Shown: in pieces, positions 8,987-18,233 of the stretch
How the letters are laid out: each line of letters opens with the position of its first letter
How positions within the stretch are numbered: the first letter of the stretch is position 1
NCBI GenBank assembly: GCA_026710545.1
Contig: JAPOQU010000096.1
Span: 1 to 64,000 of the forward strand
Origin: Gammaproteobacteria bacterium
GTDB taxonomy: Bacteria > Pseudomonadota > Gammaproteobacteria > Eutrophobiales > Eutrophobiaceae
Direction of reading: 5' to 3'
DNA: 64,000 nt
Notes under the pieces: model-generated
Seen by the model: only the letters and a program-made list of their open reading frames with translations
Database searches by the model: none
Told to the model about the DNA's origin: nothing
Made by a program: the position numbers and the translations under genes

Positions 8987-10426
8987 ATGACAAATGAATC
9001 TTCAATATCACCTCTGGATAAATCCGCGCGTTACGCCATTGTTGCCTATCTCGGCATCAGTGCGCTTGTTTTCGTACTAATGATGCTGCTGGGCCTGCTC
9101 ATGCGCATGGGCCAGGCGCAGTGGCTGAGTATTCCACCGCATATTTTCTACCAGGTGATGACCGCGCATGGCGCCGGCATGGTCGGTATTTCCGGTCTCG
9201 CTGCCAGCGCGGTTTTATGGTATTTCCTGCGCCGGCATGTCAACCTGACGACCGGGATATTATGGGCTAACCTGGTCTTCTTCCTGCTCGGCGTGGTGTT
9301 GATACTCGGCGGCATATTCCTGGGCGGGTATGGCGGCGCCTGGACATTCCTGTTCCCCCTGCCCTCCCACGGGATGGGTGTCTGGGGTGTAAGCGGGGCG
9401 GCGTCCTTCCTGATCGGACTGCTCCTGATAGGCGTCGGATTCCTGCTGCTCTACCTGGATGTGGGGCGCGCCATTATCTCGAAATACGGCAACATCGGCC
9501 GCGGTCTGGGCTGGCCCCAGCTATTCGGCAACAGCACCGATTTTCCGCCGGCCAGCGTCGTTGCGTCCACCATGGTGGTGATCATCAACATCGCCGGTAT
9601 CCTGGCGGGCGCCGTGGTATTGACCATGATACTAATCAACCTGTTTTACCCGGCGTTTGCCGTTGATGCCCTGCTGACGAAAAACCTGATTTTCTTCTTC
9701 GGCCATGTCTTTATCAACGCAACCATCTACCAGGCTGTCATCGCGGTGTATGAGATCCTGCCGGAGTATACCGGACGGCCCTGGAGGGTGAACAAGGTGT
9801 TTCTCGCGGCCTGGACGGCATCGACTTTCATGGTCATGTTCGTCTACCCGCACCACCTGTTGATGGATTTCGTGATGCCGACCTGGATGCTGTTGATGGG
9901 ACAGATCCTCTCTTACCTGAGCGGATTGCCTGTGCTGGTTGTTACCGCTTACGGGGCGCTGACAATCGTACACCGCTCAAACCTGCGCTGGGACATGGTA
10001 TCCGGGCTGTTATTCGTGTCCATGTTCGGCTGGGCTGTAGGCGTCATACCGGCTGTTATCGACGGGACTATCGCGGCAAACCAGGTCATGCACAACACCA
10101 TGTGGGTACCGGGGCATTTCCACATGTACCTGATTGTCGGCCTGGTGGCGATGCTGTTCGGTTTCATGTATTACATCGCCCAGAACGGCGCACCGAAACT
10201 GCTTGACAGGCTGGCATTCTGGGTATACCTGGTGGCCGGCACCGGTTTTTGCATGAACTTTCTTGCCAGCGGTCAGGCCAGTGTCGCGCGCCGCTGGGCC
10301 GTGCACCTGCCGGAATGGGTCGGTTACAGCCATGCGGCATCGATACTGGCAGCCGGAATCGCCCTGGCAGCACTGGTATTCGCGTTACGGTTTCTCACCC
10401 ACATGGGGAACGCCCGTACAGCGTGA
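8987..10426 (+). CDS. norY: Heme-copper NO reductase catalytic subunit (NorY, sNOR type)
   Basis: A 479-residue, twelve-helix heme-copper protein. His61 (VMTAHGAGM) and His379 would hold the low-spin heme, His377 the active-site heme (VPGHFHMY), and His240, His289 and His290 the CuB. In oxygen reductases the helix VI motif is HPEVY, with a tyrosine cross-linked to the first His. Here it is HVFIN, so the tyrosine is replaced by Asn244. Loss of that tyrosine is known from nitric oxide reductases, so NO reduction is more likely than O2 reduction. The gene follows norS by 15 bases with a good ribosome site (AAGGAGT). It probably protects the cell from NO, perhaps formed when the nearby copper monooxygenase co-oxidises ammonia; that last link is inference. 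Confidence 0.82.
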   Translation: MTNESSISPLDKSARYAIVAYLGISALVFVLMMLLGLLMRMGQAQWLSIPPHIFYQVMTAHGAGMVGISGLAASAVLWYFLRRHVNLTTGILWANLVFFLLGVVLILGGIFLGGYGGAWTFLFPLPSHGMGVWGVSGAASFLIGLLLIGVGFLLLYLDVGRAIISKYGNIGRGLGWPQLFGNSTDFPPASVVASTMVVIINIAGILAGAVVLTMILINLFYPAFAVDALLTKNLIFFFGHVFINATIYQAVIAVYEILPEYTGRPWRVNKVFLAAWTASTFMVMFVYPHHLLMDFVMPTWMLLMGQILSYLSGLPVLVVTAYGALTIVHRSNLRWDMVSGLLFVSMFGWAVGVIPAVIDGTIAANQVMHNTMWVPGHFHMYLIVGLVAMLFGFMYYIAQNGAPKLLDRLAFWVYLVAGTGFCMNFLASGQASVARRWAVHLPEWVGYSHAASILAAGIALAALVFALRFLTHMGNARTA

Positions 10427-11070
10427 GACGGCGGATTAACCCGGATTTCGCATCTGCCGGCGCGAAATCCGGGTTTAGCTTTCTATTGGCCCTCAGCGTT
10501 ACCGCAGGCGGCCGGGCGGCGCTTGGCTGGGCTACAGACGGCTGGACAGTCTGGACAGCCGAGTCTGCGCGCCGGCGCGCAGTTATGGAGCGCCGGACAC
10601 CCCTGCCGGATATTCACGTCCAACGTGAGACAGGTGTATTTTCCAACCTCCACGACTTTGAAAAACCAGTTCTGATAGTAGACTTTATCTTTTCCCGCTG
10701 TACTACCGCATGCATGGTGATGGGCTACCGGTTCAGCCGCTTGCAGACTCTGCTGGCGTCGGCCGGACACGCCGAAGACGTCCAGTTTTTAAGTATCTCG
10801 TTCGACCATGAAAATGACGGTCCGGAAGAATTATCCGCTTACCTGCGGAGGTTTTCCTCCGAACCCGGCAACTGGTCAGCCCTCAGGGTTGCCGACAAGC
10901 AGACACTGGATGAATTACTTGATAGCCTTGGTGTCATTGTTTTACCGGAACCGGACCTGGGATACGTGCACAATGCCGCGATATACCTGGTCAGGAACCA
11001 TCGGGTGATTGGTATCTACGACATCGACAACACTGCGGAATTAATGGAACACCTGACTTCGCTTATCTGA
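10423..11070 (+). CDS. senC: SCO1/SenC copper chaperone of the norSY operon
   Basis: SenC/SCO proteins load copper into CuA sites. After a short leader and one hydrophobic N-terminal segment, the thioredoxin-like domain shows the copper-binding CxxxC in FSRCTTACMVM and the distant His in GYVHNAAIY. The frame is open back to 10249, inside norY, but the GTG at 10423 overlaps the norY stop (GTGA). It gives a 215-residue protein beginning just before the hydrophobic segment, so it is preferred. The leader is unusual in being rich in Ala and Gly with a poor signal peptide. The partner is most likely the CuA domain of NorS. Confidence 0.85.
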   Translation: MRRRINPDFASAGAKSGFSFLLALSVTAGGRAALGWATDGWTVWTAESARRRAVMERRTPLPDIHVQRETGVFSNLHDFEKPVLIVDFIFSRCTTACMVMGYRFSRLQTLLASAGHAEDVQFLSISFDHENDGPEELSAYLRRFSSEPGNWSALRVADKQTLDELLDSLGVIVLPEPDLGYVHNAAIYLVRNHRVIGIYDIDNTAELMEHLTSLI

Positions 11071-11073
11071 ACC

Positions 11074-11637
11074 ATGTACCGGGGTATCGTAACAGCATTT
11101 GCGGTGTGGCTGCTCATTGCCGTTGGCCCTGCAGGACCATATCTTGAGGCCTCATTACTGAAGCACGTACTGGTTGAAATCCCGCTGCTCATTATTACCG
11201 GTATCTTTGCGGGCAACCTGCTCAAAGCGCGCATTGCCGGTGTGCTCATAGTGATCAGCATCCCGGCTATTCTGTTAGCCTGTTTTACCCTTGCATTCTG
11301 GATGATACCCAGGTGGCTGGACGCATCGTTGGGTAACGAATTCACTGCCTGCATGAAATATTTATCGCTTCCCCTGCTGGTCGGCATACCTTTGGCACTG
11401 AGCTGGCAAATCCTGCACCCGGTAGCCAGGGGTGTGGTAAAAATCGAATTTCTGGCGATGTTGTTCAGGCTTGGCTGGATCTACCTGGTGTCACCTGATC
11501 GCCTTTGCAACAACTACCTGTTAGGCGAGCAGCAGCAACTCGGATATATGCTTATTGTTCTGGGATTTGCGTTCGGGATAACCTGGTTGTCACAGGTATT
11601 TTTTATGTCGCCAAAGTCACTGCAAAGTACAGGTTAA
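11074..11637 (+). CDS. Membrane protein of the norSY-senC-orf1 cluster (orf1)
   Basis: A 187-residue integral membrane protein with about five or six helices and short loops. No catalytic motif is visible. It follows senC by three bases, so it is translationally coupled. Its position is that of the fourth gene in norSY-senC-orf1 operons, where the product is thought to help assemble the reductase. The assignment comes from synteny and topology, not from a recognised domain. Confidence 0.7.
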   Translation: MYRGIVTAFAVWLLIAVGPAGPYLEASLLKHVLVEIPLLIITGIFAGNLLKARIAGVLIVISIPAILLACFTLAFWMIPRWLDASLGNEFTACMKYLSLPLLVGIPLALSWQILHPVARGVVKIEFLAMLFRLGWIYLVSPDRLCNNYLLGEQQQLGYMLIVLGFAFGITWLSQVFFMSPKSLQSTG

Positions 11638-11705
11638 TAATATCTGGAAACAGCAGTCAGTCATTTTCTTTTTGCAACTTCAGCCTGACAGGGGCTCAAC
11701 CGACT

Positions 11706-12125
11706 ATGCAACTGACCAAACACACAGATCTATCTTTACGGGTATTAATCTACCTGGCCCTCAAACCCGGGCAACTGGGAGTTATCTCCGACATAGCCAG
11801 GCACTACGGCGCATCAAAGAACCACCTGGTAAAGGTGGTGCACAGGCTGGCGACGCTCGGTTATATAAACTCATTCCAGGGCCGTGGCGGCGGCATAAGA
11901 TTGAGCAAGCAGGCAGATAACATCATCGTCGGCAAGGTTGTCCGCGACATGGAAAATACGATGGATGTTATCGATTGTGCGGGAACCGGTTGCCCGCTCC
12001 TGCCGGCATGCCATCTTAAACCCATACTCAACGCTGCGACTTCAGCATTTCTTGAGGTGCTTGATAATTATTCGATCGCCGATCTGATAACCAATAAAGA
12101 ACAACTCCTGAAATTGGTCGGCTGA
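11706..12125 (+). CDS. nsrR: NO-sensing Rrf2-family repressor NsrR
   Basis: NsrR is an iron-sulfur repressor that leaves DNA when NO destroys its cluster. The protein is 139 residues: an N-terminal winged helix starting MQLTKHTDLSLRVLIYLAL and three cluster cysteines at 91, 96 and 102 (CAGTGCPLLPAC), the same numbers as in E. coli NsrR. The frame is open back to 11505, but homologues begin at MQLT, so the ATG at 11706 is chosen. It closes the norSY operon and should control it. Being encoded next to its target NO reductase is common. Confidence 0.93.
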   Translation: MQLTKHTDLSLRVLIYLALKPGQLGVISDIARHYGASKNHLVKVVHRLATLGYINSFQGRGGGIRLSKQADNIIVGKVVRDMENTMDVIDCAGTGCPLLPACHLKPILNAATSAFLEVLDNYSIADLITNKEQLLKLVG

Positions 12126-12337
12126 GTTTTCGCTCCGGTCTACATGGGAAACGTTCGGGCAGACACGAAATCAGACAAATAAAGATGAATTATGGTAAAC
12201 AAAGATAAGGATAAACTTGACAAACGGAAATTTCGGCAATAACTTGTACTACCGCTCTGCTATTTCACCGGTGGATGCGTATCTGGTAAGATGGCGGGGG
12301 TAATTTAAATGTCATTTTCAATCAAAGGGGGCAGGCA

Positions 12338-12685
12338 ATGCTTGAGTACGCAATTGGTATCTTCTTGGTAGCGGCGGTAGGCGGATTAATCATGGCGCTG
12401 ATGATTTTCAAGGGCAAAATGGCGCCCTGGGCGTTATCGCTTCTGCACATGCTGTTAGGCGCCACCGGCCTGGTATTGGCAGGCATTGCAACCATGACCA
12501 TAGGTGGGGGAGTATTAATGACGGCCCTGATTGTCCTGCTTGGCGCAGCCGTAGGCGGGTTTTACCTGGCATCCATCCACCTGGACAAGGATCTGGCGCC
12601 GAGACCTGCAGTCGTTGTCCACGCGATGGCGGGAGTAGGCGGAGTTATTCTCCTGCTGATCGCCCTCTTTTCGGGCCCGTCCTAG
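12338..12685 (+). CDS. Small four-helix membrane protein, 115 aa
   Basis: An integral membrane protein with four hydrophobic helices connected by very short loops. Histidines lie in or near helices 2 and 4 (LLHMLL, VVHAMAG), and one sits between them (ASIHLD). I do not recognise the family. A strong ribosome site (AAAGGGGG) precedes the ATG. It is 18 bases before a DUF2231-like gene in the same direction, and both follow the NO reductase operon after a 212-base gap. Intramembrane histidines would suit heme or metal binding, but this is speculation. Confidence 0.6.
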   Translation: MLEYAIGIFLVAAVGGLIMALMIFKGKMAPWALSLLHMLLGATGLVLAGIATMTIGGGVLMTALIVLLGAAVGGFYLASIHLDKDLAPRPAVVVHAMAGVGGVILLLIALFSGPS

Positions 12686-12703
12686 ACGTCAGCCAGGATT
12701 TCA

Positions 12704-13168
12704 ATGCCGGACAGAGAGGTCGCCGGGAGGCATCCTTTTCATCCGGCATTAGTTCACTTCCCAATTGCCTGCTGGGGCCTGTCCCATCCAGCGGATCTGG
12801 CCGCGCTGACTGGTACCCGGCTTGTTTTTTTTGGACTGGACTGGTGGGCCGTATCCAGCCTGCTGTTATGGACGGGGGTTCTTTCCGCGATACCTGCAAT
12901 GATCATCGGTATCTACGATTTCATGCAACTTCCGGACGAGGACAGGTTGATGCAGGTATTTTACAAACATGTCAGTTTCGTCGGGATGGCATGGACCCTC
13001 TACCTCGTGAGCGGTTATACCCGGCTGGCCGACAACCTGGTTTTATCGCCGCCCGTGTTTCTGCCGGCCCTCATCTCCGGTGTCGGGTTGATATGCCTTT
13101 GTATCGGCGGTTGGTATGGCGGACAGATGGTATACAAGTATCACCTGGGAATACATCCCGCTGAATGA
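12704..13168 (+). CDS. DUF2231-like membrane protein, 154 aa
   Basis: The start HPFHPALVHFPIACW is typical of DUF2231 membrane proteins, which carry an H-P-x-x-H-P-x-x-V-H-F-P signature and four helices. Helices lie at about residues 20-35, 45-68, 90-108 and 120-142. The family has no assigned function; members often sit near cytochrome and c-type heme genes, and the conserved histidines suggest a redox or metal role. It is probably co-transcribed with the preceding small membrane protein. Confidence 0.7.
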   Translation: MPDREVAGRHPFHPALVHFPIACWGLSHPADLAALTGTRLVFFGLDWWAVSSLLLWTGVLSAIPAMIIGIYDFMQLPDEDRLMQVFYKHVSFVGMAWTLYLVSGYTRLADNLVLSPPVFLPALISGVGLICLCIGGWYGGQMVYKYHLGIHPAE

Positions 13169-13179
13169 TGCGCCTGCGA

Positions 13180-13956
13180 TCACACCTTTCTTACCTCCAG
13201 GTCATGGCCGTAAACACTTTTAAGGACCGCGACCAATTCCTGCGTCCTCGCCGCGCTGACCAGGTAAATGGTATTCAATACTTTTCCGTCCTTGAATACG
13301 ATTTGCAGGAACTCCCGCTCAATCCTCCCTGAGGCGGTTACATCTATGATTGAAAATGAGCGTAAATGATGAATCTGGTCGATGCCGGTACTTGTGGCCG
13401 GGAAACTACGCCAGCGGCGATAGCTGACCTGGTCCTCGGTTACGACGAGATGGGTAGTGTAGGCTATCAGATTCAGTACAAATACAAAAATACAGGTTGA
13501 AATGCTGATTTTACCGATCCACGAGAACCATTTTTGTACGGCTATACCACCGTCTTTCATGCTCAACAGGGCGGCAAAGCGTTCCTTGCCCAGCATCCTC
13601 ATAAAAACAGTGCAGACAATGACCGCCAGGGGGAACCCTAACAGCAGGCCGGTCATCAGGGAATATCCGAGCGAATCCGACATGCGGGATTCGAACAGGT
13701 ATCCGGAGCGGAAACTGACGGCAAGACTGAACAGACCATACTGAATCAGCCCGACAATCACTCCGGATATGATGCTGACAACCAGGTAAATGCTTTTGTA
13801 CTTGAAGCCGATGTCTTTCCGGTAGCGCTCCAGACGGCTTGCGTCAATCCGGGCGATGTCCGCAAGCTTGAACAATGGTTCCTTAATCACCCAGAAGTAA
13901 CGATAGATGATAACCAGTAAAATCAGCGGAAATAATATGGCGATTAACGTTATCAA
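13180..13956 (-). CDS. Membrane protein with C-terminal soluble domain, 258 aa
   Basis: Five hydrophobic helices (N-terminal signal anchor, two around residues 55-80, one near 100-120, one near 150-170) are followed by a roughly 85-residue soluble tail with alternating strands. The tail resembles small PH-like membrane-associated domains by pattern only. The family is not recognised. It converges with the DUF2231 gene and diverges from the esterase gene. Confidence 0.6.
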   Translation of the reverse strand: MITLIAILFPLILLVIIYRYFWVIKEPLFKLADIARIDASRLERYRKDIGFKYKSIYLVVSIISGVIVGLIQYGLFSLAVSFRSGYLFESRMSDSLGYSLMTGLLLGFPLAVIVCTVFMRMLGKERFAALLSMKDGGIAVQKWFSWIGKISISTCIFVFVLNLIAYTTHLVVTEDQVSYRRWRSFPATSTGIDQIHHLRSFSIIDVTASGRIEREFLQIVFKDGKVLNTIYLVSAARTQELVAVLKSVYGHDLEVRKV

Positions 13957-14043
13957 GATGAATTCTCGCAGTGACGCAATAGTTATCTTTTATAGCATAG
14001 TTTACGATGACGGTGATAATCCTTGCAATTCGGGTAGCTGTTG

Positions 14044-14898
14044 ATGAGCATTGCCATTGACAAAATTCGAAACGGTATTTTTCTCTCAGCCATACTCCTT
14101 TCAGGATGTGCGCTTCCGGAAAGTGAGTTGTCGAACACATCTTATCCGGAGAAAGTCACGCATGCCTGCGCTCCCGGCGCCAGGATCGGGGCGACCGGCA
14201 AGACGGATGAACTGCTGACTGAACGCGGTTTACGTTACTTTGTCCGCACGCCGCTGAATTACGACAACCGGATCGCGCACCCCCTGATGATGGTCTTTTC
14301 CCCCGGCGACCGCAGCGGGCTCGGAACGGAATGGTTTACCGGACTTACAACAGAGGGCACCCGCCAGGGCTTCGTCGTTGTCTACGCCGATAACCGGCCG
14401 CGCCAGATACCCGCCTTGAACAGGCCTTTGGCAAAAGAATGGATCCTGGAACTGGGCACGATCCCTGCCCTGGTGGCAACGCAGTGGTGTATCGACCTGG
14501 ACCGGGTATTTCTGACCGGCCATTCCAACGGCGGGACAATATCCACTGCGCTGGCGTTGCTGGAGGAATCCCCGCTCAGTCCAGCCGCTATTGCGCCAAG
14601 CGCAGCCGGCTTTCGCGGAGAGGATTTAAACTCTTTTGCCTGCCCGGCGCCGCTGCCCGTTCTGGTCATGCACAGCAGGAATGACAAGGTATTTCCCGGC
14701 TACGGCGCCGAAACCATGCAGTGGTGGAAACAATGCAACCAATGTCCGGAGAGGGTCCGTTCACTGGGAGATAACTGTATCTCCTACCTTGGGTGCGCGG
14801 AAAATGTCAGCACTGTCTATTGTGAAGGTGAAAGAAGGCATACCGTATGGCCGGAAAGAAACAACCGGATAATCTCATTGTTTACCGGCGCCCAATAA
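14044..14898 (+). CDS. LpqC-like polyester depolymerase/esterase lipoprotein
   Basis: An alpha/beta hydrolase with a lipoprotein signal peptide (lipobox LLSGC, Cys about residue 21). The nucleophile elbow is GHSNGG, the Asp is probably the one in SRNDKVFPG, and the His lies in GERRHTVWP near the C-terminus. The order matches the esterase D / PHB depolymerase group (LpqC, feruloyl esterase-like), which hydrolyse esters or short polyesters at the cell envelope. The frame opens with a TTG at 14041, but the ATG next to it is the better start. Actual substrate unknown. Confidence 0.75.
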   Translation: MSIAIDKIRNGIFLSAILLSGCALPESELSNTSYPEKVTHACAPGARIGATGKTDELLTERGLRYFVRTPLNYDNRIAHPLMMVFSPGDRSGLGTEWFTGLTTEGTRQGFVVVYADNRPRQIPALNRPLAKEWILELGTIPALVATQWCIDLDRVFLTGHSNGGTISTALALLEESPLSPAAIAPSAAGFRGEDLNSFACPAPLPVLVMHSRNDKVFPGYGAETMQWWKQCNQCPERVRSLGDNCISYLGCAENVSTVYCEGERRHTVWPERNNRIISLFTGAQ

Positions 14899-14919
14899 TT
14901 TCGACACCGGCCGGCAGAC

Positions 14920-15330
14920 ATGGAGCTTTGGGGATTATTTACCAGTGCCTTTATTTCTTCCACGCTGGCGCCGGGGGGGTCTGAGCTGGTATTGGCATAC
15001 CTGGTACTGAATTCCGATATCTCATATGTTTTACTTGGAACTGTCGCAACCACAGGTAACACCCTGGGGGCATTGACTACTTATCTTCTCGGATATTTTC
15101 CGGCACACGGATTATCGGTCCGGTATGCTGACAAACTACATCACCCCAGGGCAATCGCTCTGCTGCGTAAATGGGGTATGTTTGCCCTGTTGTTCAGTTG
15201 GCTGCCGGTTATCGGCGACGCATTCTGTTTCGCCGCCGGCTGGTTGAGATTATCCGTGCTTCCTGCAACAGCTTTCATTATCACGGGAAAAGCGTTACGG
15301 TATTCCGTTCTGATCTATTACCTCGTATAA
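14920..15330 (+). CDS. YqaA-type DedA-family membrane protein
   Basis: A short (136 aa) member of the SNARE-associated/DedA superfamily, close to YqaA in length and pattern. The motifs TLAPGGSELVLAYLV, GNTLGALTTYLLG and LLFSWLPVIGDAFCFAAGWL fit the re-entrant helices of the family. DedA relatives are linked to lipid scrambling and proton-dependent envelope homeostasis; YqaA itself has no clear role. It is followed after one base by a lipoprotein gene. Confidence 0.78.
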   Translation: MELWGLFTSAFISSTLAPGGSELVLAYLVLNSDISYVLLGTVATTGNTLGALTTYLLGYFPAHGLSVRYADKLHHPRAIALLRKWGMFALLFSWLPVIGDAFCFAAGWLRLSVLPATAFIITGKALRYSVLIYYLV

Positions 15331-15331
15331 A

Positions 15332-15907
15332 ATGCTGAAATCGAGCAACACTAAACCCTGTATTATTATTTTATGGTCGATCCTGTGCCTGGCATCCTGC
15401 AGCAAGACCGGACCTGGTGATGCTTTGCTGAGCGGCGCGTTCGGGTTCTCATTTGGCGATCAACCTGAAGGACTCGACGGAACTTTTTTATCCGAACTCA
15501 AGAGTATCGAGGCCGGCACACCTCCCTCACCGGACAGTCGATTTGAAAGATATTTTTATACCGTGACGCCGGGGTCTCACAGGATCTACCAGATCAACGC
15601 CATGACGGACGCGCACCTGACCCGCTCTGCCTGCGGCGCCCTGGTTGATGACCTGGCGGATGAGTTAACACGGAAATATTACACAAAAGGTGAAGCAATT
15701 ATTAACGATGCCGATGATAAATGGGTCCTGCAGCGAAATACGAAACGGTCTGTTTCCCTGGAGTGTACGAAGGCGCCCGTACAAACCGGTGCAGGAGATA
15801 CAGAACTGTACCGGTTATCCCTGGGTTACCTTGACTATAACCTGGCAGCGGAAGCCTACAAGGAGTGGAAAAAAACCAGGACAACCGGCAAACCGGATAA
15901 ATACTGA
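15332..15907 (+). CDS. Putative lipoprotein of unknown function, 191 aa
   Basis: A signal peptide ends in CLASC, so the protein is probably lipidated at Cys about residue 23. The mature part is polar with no recognised domain; two further Cys (TRSACGAL and SLECTKAP) could form a disulfide. It starts one base after the YqaA gene stop and so is likely in its operon. Confidence 0.6.
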   Translation: MLKSSNTKPCIIILWSILCLASCSKTGPGDALLSGAFGFSFGDQPEGLDGTFLSELKSIEAGTPPSPDSRFERYFYTVTPGSHRIYQINAMTDAHLTRSACGALVDDLADELTRKYYTKGEAIINDADDKWVLQRNTKRSVSLECTKAPVQTGAGDTELYRLSLGYLDYNLAAEAYKEWKKTRTTGKPDKY

Positions 15908-15945
15908 CTGCATCTCCCGCTGACGATGAAAAATCACGTTCTTTC

Positions 15946-17532
15946 ATGAAATCCATATTGCTGAAAGCAAGATATGCCTTTACACAAAAGCAGATCAGCG
16001 CGCGCGACTATCTCTATACGGAAGAACCCGATACGATGCAGATAGACGGTAAAACCTACGACCTGATCGAGCTGGATAAATTGAACCGTCTCCTGGACAA
16101 CACGAAAACCCTGGCCGGCCGGATTACCTTGAGCCACAGCCTGGGAAACCCGAGCACCGATTTGGGCCATATCAGGGACAAGCAGGCCGCCTCCCTTGAA
16201 ATTATCGAGAATGAGCAATTACGCTCAGGGCTTGAGCGTGTATTTGAGGCCGCAACCAGGTACCAGGAAGACTTCCACCGTTTGCTGTTCGGCAGGTTCA
16301 TAGGCATGCTCTCCGACCCGGGCACTCGGTTGGAATTTCAGGGCTACGGCTATGCCAGTTTTCGTTACGGGATTCGTTTTCTGCCTTCCGTAATTGAAAA
16401 AATCGATGAGCTGCCCGAGACCGGATCTTCATACCTGACGGAGGCGATTGCAAAGCTGAAGGACTTCAAATCGACAACCAGTTATGAGCTGCTGAGTGCT
16501 CCCGTGTATTTACGGCCGGGACGCATCATGCCCAGGAGTCAGAGAAACCTGTTTTCCTTTCGTTTCAAGTCCTCCCCGTTCAAGCTCAGTATCATTCTTC
16601 TGCTGGCCCTGCTGTTTTACAGCATCCCCATCTTTCTCCAGTTAAACCCCATGTCGGCAAGCATGACTTTATTCTTCATGTTTATAACGATCTTCCTTTA
16701 CCTGCCGGTGGTCGGCTCACTCGACCGGGACCACGTCATCTACCCGTTCCGAAGAGCGCTGCTGAAAGCAGGCGAAGTCGAACATGCAGTCTTGGGTCTG
16801 GGACAACTTGATGAATTATTGAGTTTCTACCGCTACTTCGCGGCCAACAGGAACAAATCCTGTATGCCGGAGGTCCGGGATGACAACCGGTGCATGATCA
16901 GCCTGACTAAGGTAAATCACCCGGTGCTGGGGTTCAACAATGATAAATATGTAGCGAACGACTTTGACAACCGGAACAAGTCACTCGTTTTCATCAGCGG
17001 GCCGAACAGCGGCGGCAAAACTGCGCTCTGTAAAACACTGGCGCTGACCCAGATCATGGCGCAGTCAGGGACGGTCATTCCGGCTCGCTCCGGAACGATT
17101 AGTATTGCAGACAGGATCTGTTACCAGGCCCCTGATGCAGGTTCCATACTGGAGGAAGAAGGCCGGTTCGGCACCGAGTTACGGCGAACCAGGGAAATAT
17201 TTTTCAATACAACCAAAAAAAGCCTGGTGATCCTGGATGAGTTGTCGGAAGGCACTTCACACCGGGAAGAAACCAAAATCGCGTTAATGATACTGAACGG
17301 GTTTATCAGGTTGGGAAATGCGACGGTCCTTGTCTCCCATAATCACGACCTTGCCATGATGCTGGAACAACGGGACGCCGGGGTCTTTTATAAATTCTAC
17401 CTGGAGAACAACAATCCGACGTTTATCCTGACGGATGGAATTTCAGAGTCCAGCCACGCCGAACTGGTTGCAGAGAGAATTGGGTTCAGCCAGGATGATA
17501 TAGACCTGCATCTTAAAAATCTGGGATTATGA
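15946..17532 (+). CDS. Membrane-anchored MutS-domain ATPase, 528 aa
   Basis: The C-terminal half is the MutS ATPase domain: Walker A GPNSGGKT at about residues 352-359, Walker B LVILDELSEGTSHREE near 426, and a conserved His switch in LVSHNHDLAM. The N-terminal DNA-mismatch domains of MutS are absent. Instead there is a helical lever-like region and two membrane segments at about 213-232 and 238-258. Proteins of this plan are annotated as MutS-related membrane proteins; their work is unknown, and mismatch repair is unlikely. A 24-base palindrome follows. Confidence 0.8.
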   Translation: MKSILLKARYAFTQKQISARDYLYTEEPDTMQIDGKTYDLIELDKLNRLLDNTKTLAGRITLSHSLGNPSTDLGHIRDKQAASLEIIENEQLRSGLERVFEAATRYQEDFHRLLFGRFIGMLSDPGTRLEFQGYGYASFRYGIRFLPSVIEKIDELPETGSSYLTEAIAKLKDFKSTTSYELLSAPVYLRPGRIMPRSQRNLFSFRFKSSPFKLSIILLLALLFYSIPIFLQLNPMSASMTLFFMFITIFLYLPVVGSLDRDHVIYPFRRALLKAGEVEHAVLGLGQLDELLSFYRYFAANRNKSCMPEVRDDNRCMISLTKVNHPVLGFNNDKYVANDFDNRNKSLVFISGPNSGGKTALCKTLALTQIMAQSGTVIPARSGTISIADRICYQAPDAGSILEEEGRFGTELRRTREIFFNTTKKSLVILDELSEGTSHREETKIALMILNGFIRLGNATVLVSHNHDLAMMLEQRDAGVFYKFYLENNNPTFILTDGISESSHAELVAERIGFSQDDIDLHLKNLGL

Positions 17533-17589
17533 AACAATACTGTTACATGATCAGGGCTCTGCACACCCCGACAAAATGTAACTTTGGCC

Positions 17590-17613
17590 GGGGACAGACT
17601 TAAGTCTGTCCCC
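17590..17613. repeat. Perfect 24-base palindrome, REP-like
   Basis: GGGGACAGACTT is followed directly by its exact complement. It is related to the inner palindrome of the element at 18436-18460 (GGGGACGGATTT and complement). It lies between the MutS-like and YcxB-like genes, where it may also act in transcript ending, though it has no T-run. Confidence 0.85.
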
Positions 17614-17630
17614 TGAATTTATACAGCAAA

Positions 17631-18164
17631 ATGAAAGAACCGATCCTGGCAGAAATAGAGTTTGAAATCACGGAAAGATCGCTTACTGCCTTTAATGAAC
17701 ACCACGCGCAATATGTGCCAAAACTGAAAAAAGCAATGGAACGCCACCGACTCCTGTGGCCGGTGGGTATTGTCCTGCTTGCCGGCTATGCCTGGCACCG
17801 GGGAGGAGAACCGTTCTTTGTGGCCGGGATGGTTGCCACCGCACTGTTATGGAGCCTGATCGTACCTCGAACCCTGAAGGATGTTTACCGCAAATCAGTG
17901 CGAAAACACTATTCGGAGCTGGAAAAAAAAGATATGTACGGCACTCACAAAATGCATGTCAAGGAATCTGCCCTGGTTGAATTTTCACCGGGCGGGCGAT
18001 CCACAATCGGATGGGATAAAATCATGCGCGTTGACGAACTTCCCGATTATGCATTCGTGTATATCGATACGAACACTGCACTTATCATTCCGAAGGACCC
18101 GGCAGATGCCGGCGTTTCAGCTTTTATCAACATGATAAAAGAGCGTATAGACGATACCTGGTAA
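17631..18164 (+). CDS. YcxB-like membrane protein, 177 aa
   Basis: Two membrane helices at about residues 40-55 and 62-77 are followed by a soluble C-terminal domain with TIGWDKIMRVDELPDYAFVYI and LIIPKD, the pattern of YcxB-like C-terminal domains. The family has no established function. The start follows the palindrome by 17 bases. Confidence 0.7.
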   Translation: MKEPILAEIEFEITERSLTAFNEHHAQYVPKLKKAMERHRLLWPVGIVLLAGYAWHRGGEPFFVAGMVATALLWSLIVPRTLKDVYRKSVRKHYSELEKKDMYGTHKMHVKESALVEFSPGGRSTIGWDKIMRVDELPDYAFVYIDTNTALIIPKDPADAGVSAFINMIKERIDDTW

Positions 18165-18233
18165 ATCCCTGAACTACCTGCTGTTAACCGGGCAGGTACC
18201 TTCCATGGACCGCGGCATTAGACCGCAACCGGC

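Noticed and set aside
10249-10422. N-terminal extension of SenC inside norY
   Set aside because: It lies in the norY coding sequence in another frame; the GTG at 10423 overlaps the norY stop and fits the leader.
8447-10426. A ba3-type or cbb3-type cytochrome oxidase
   Set aside because: The helix VI tyrosine is replaced by Asn (HVFIN) and the operon is norSY-senC-orf1-nsrR, so NO reductase is the better call, though some doubt remains.
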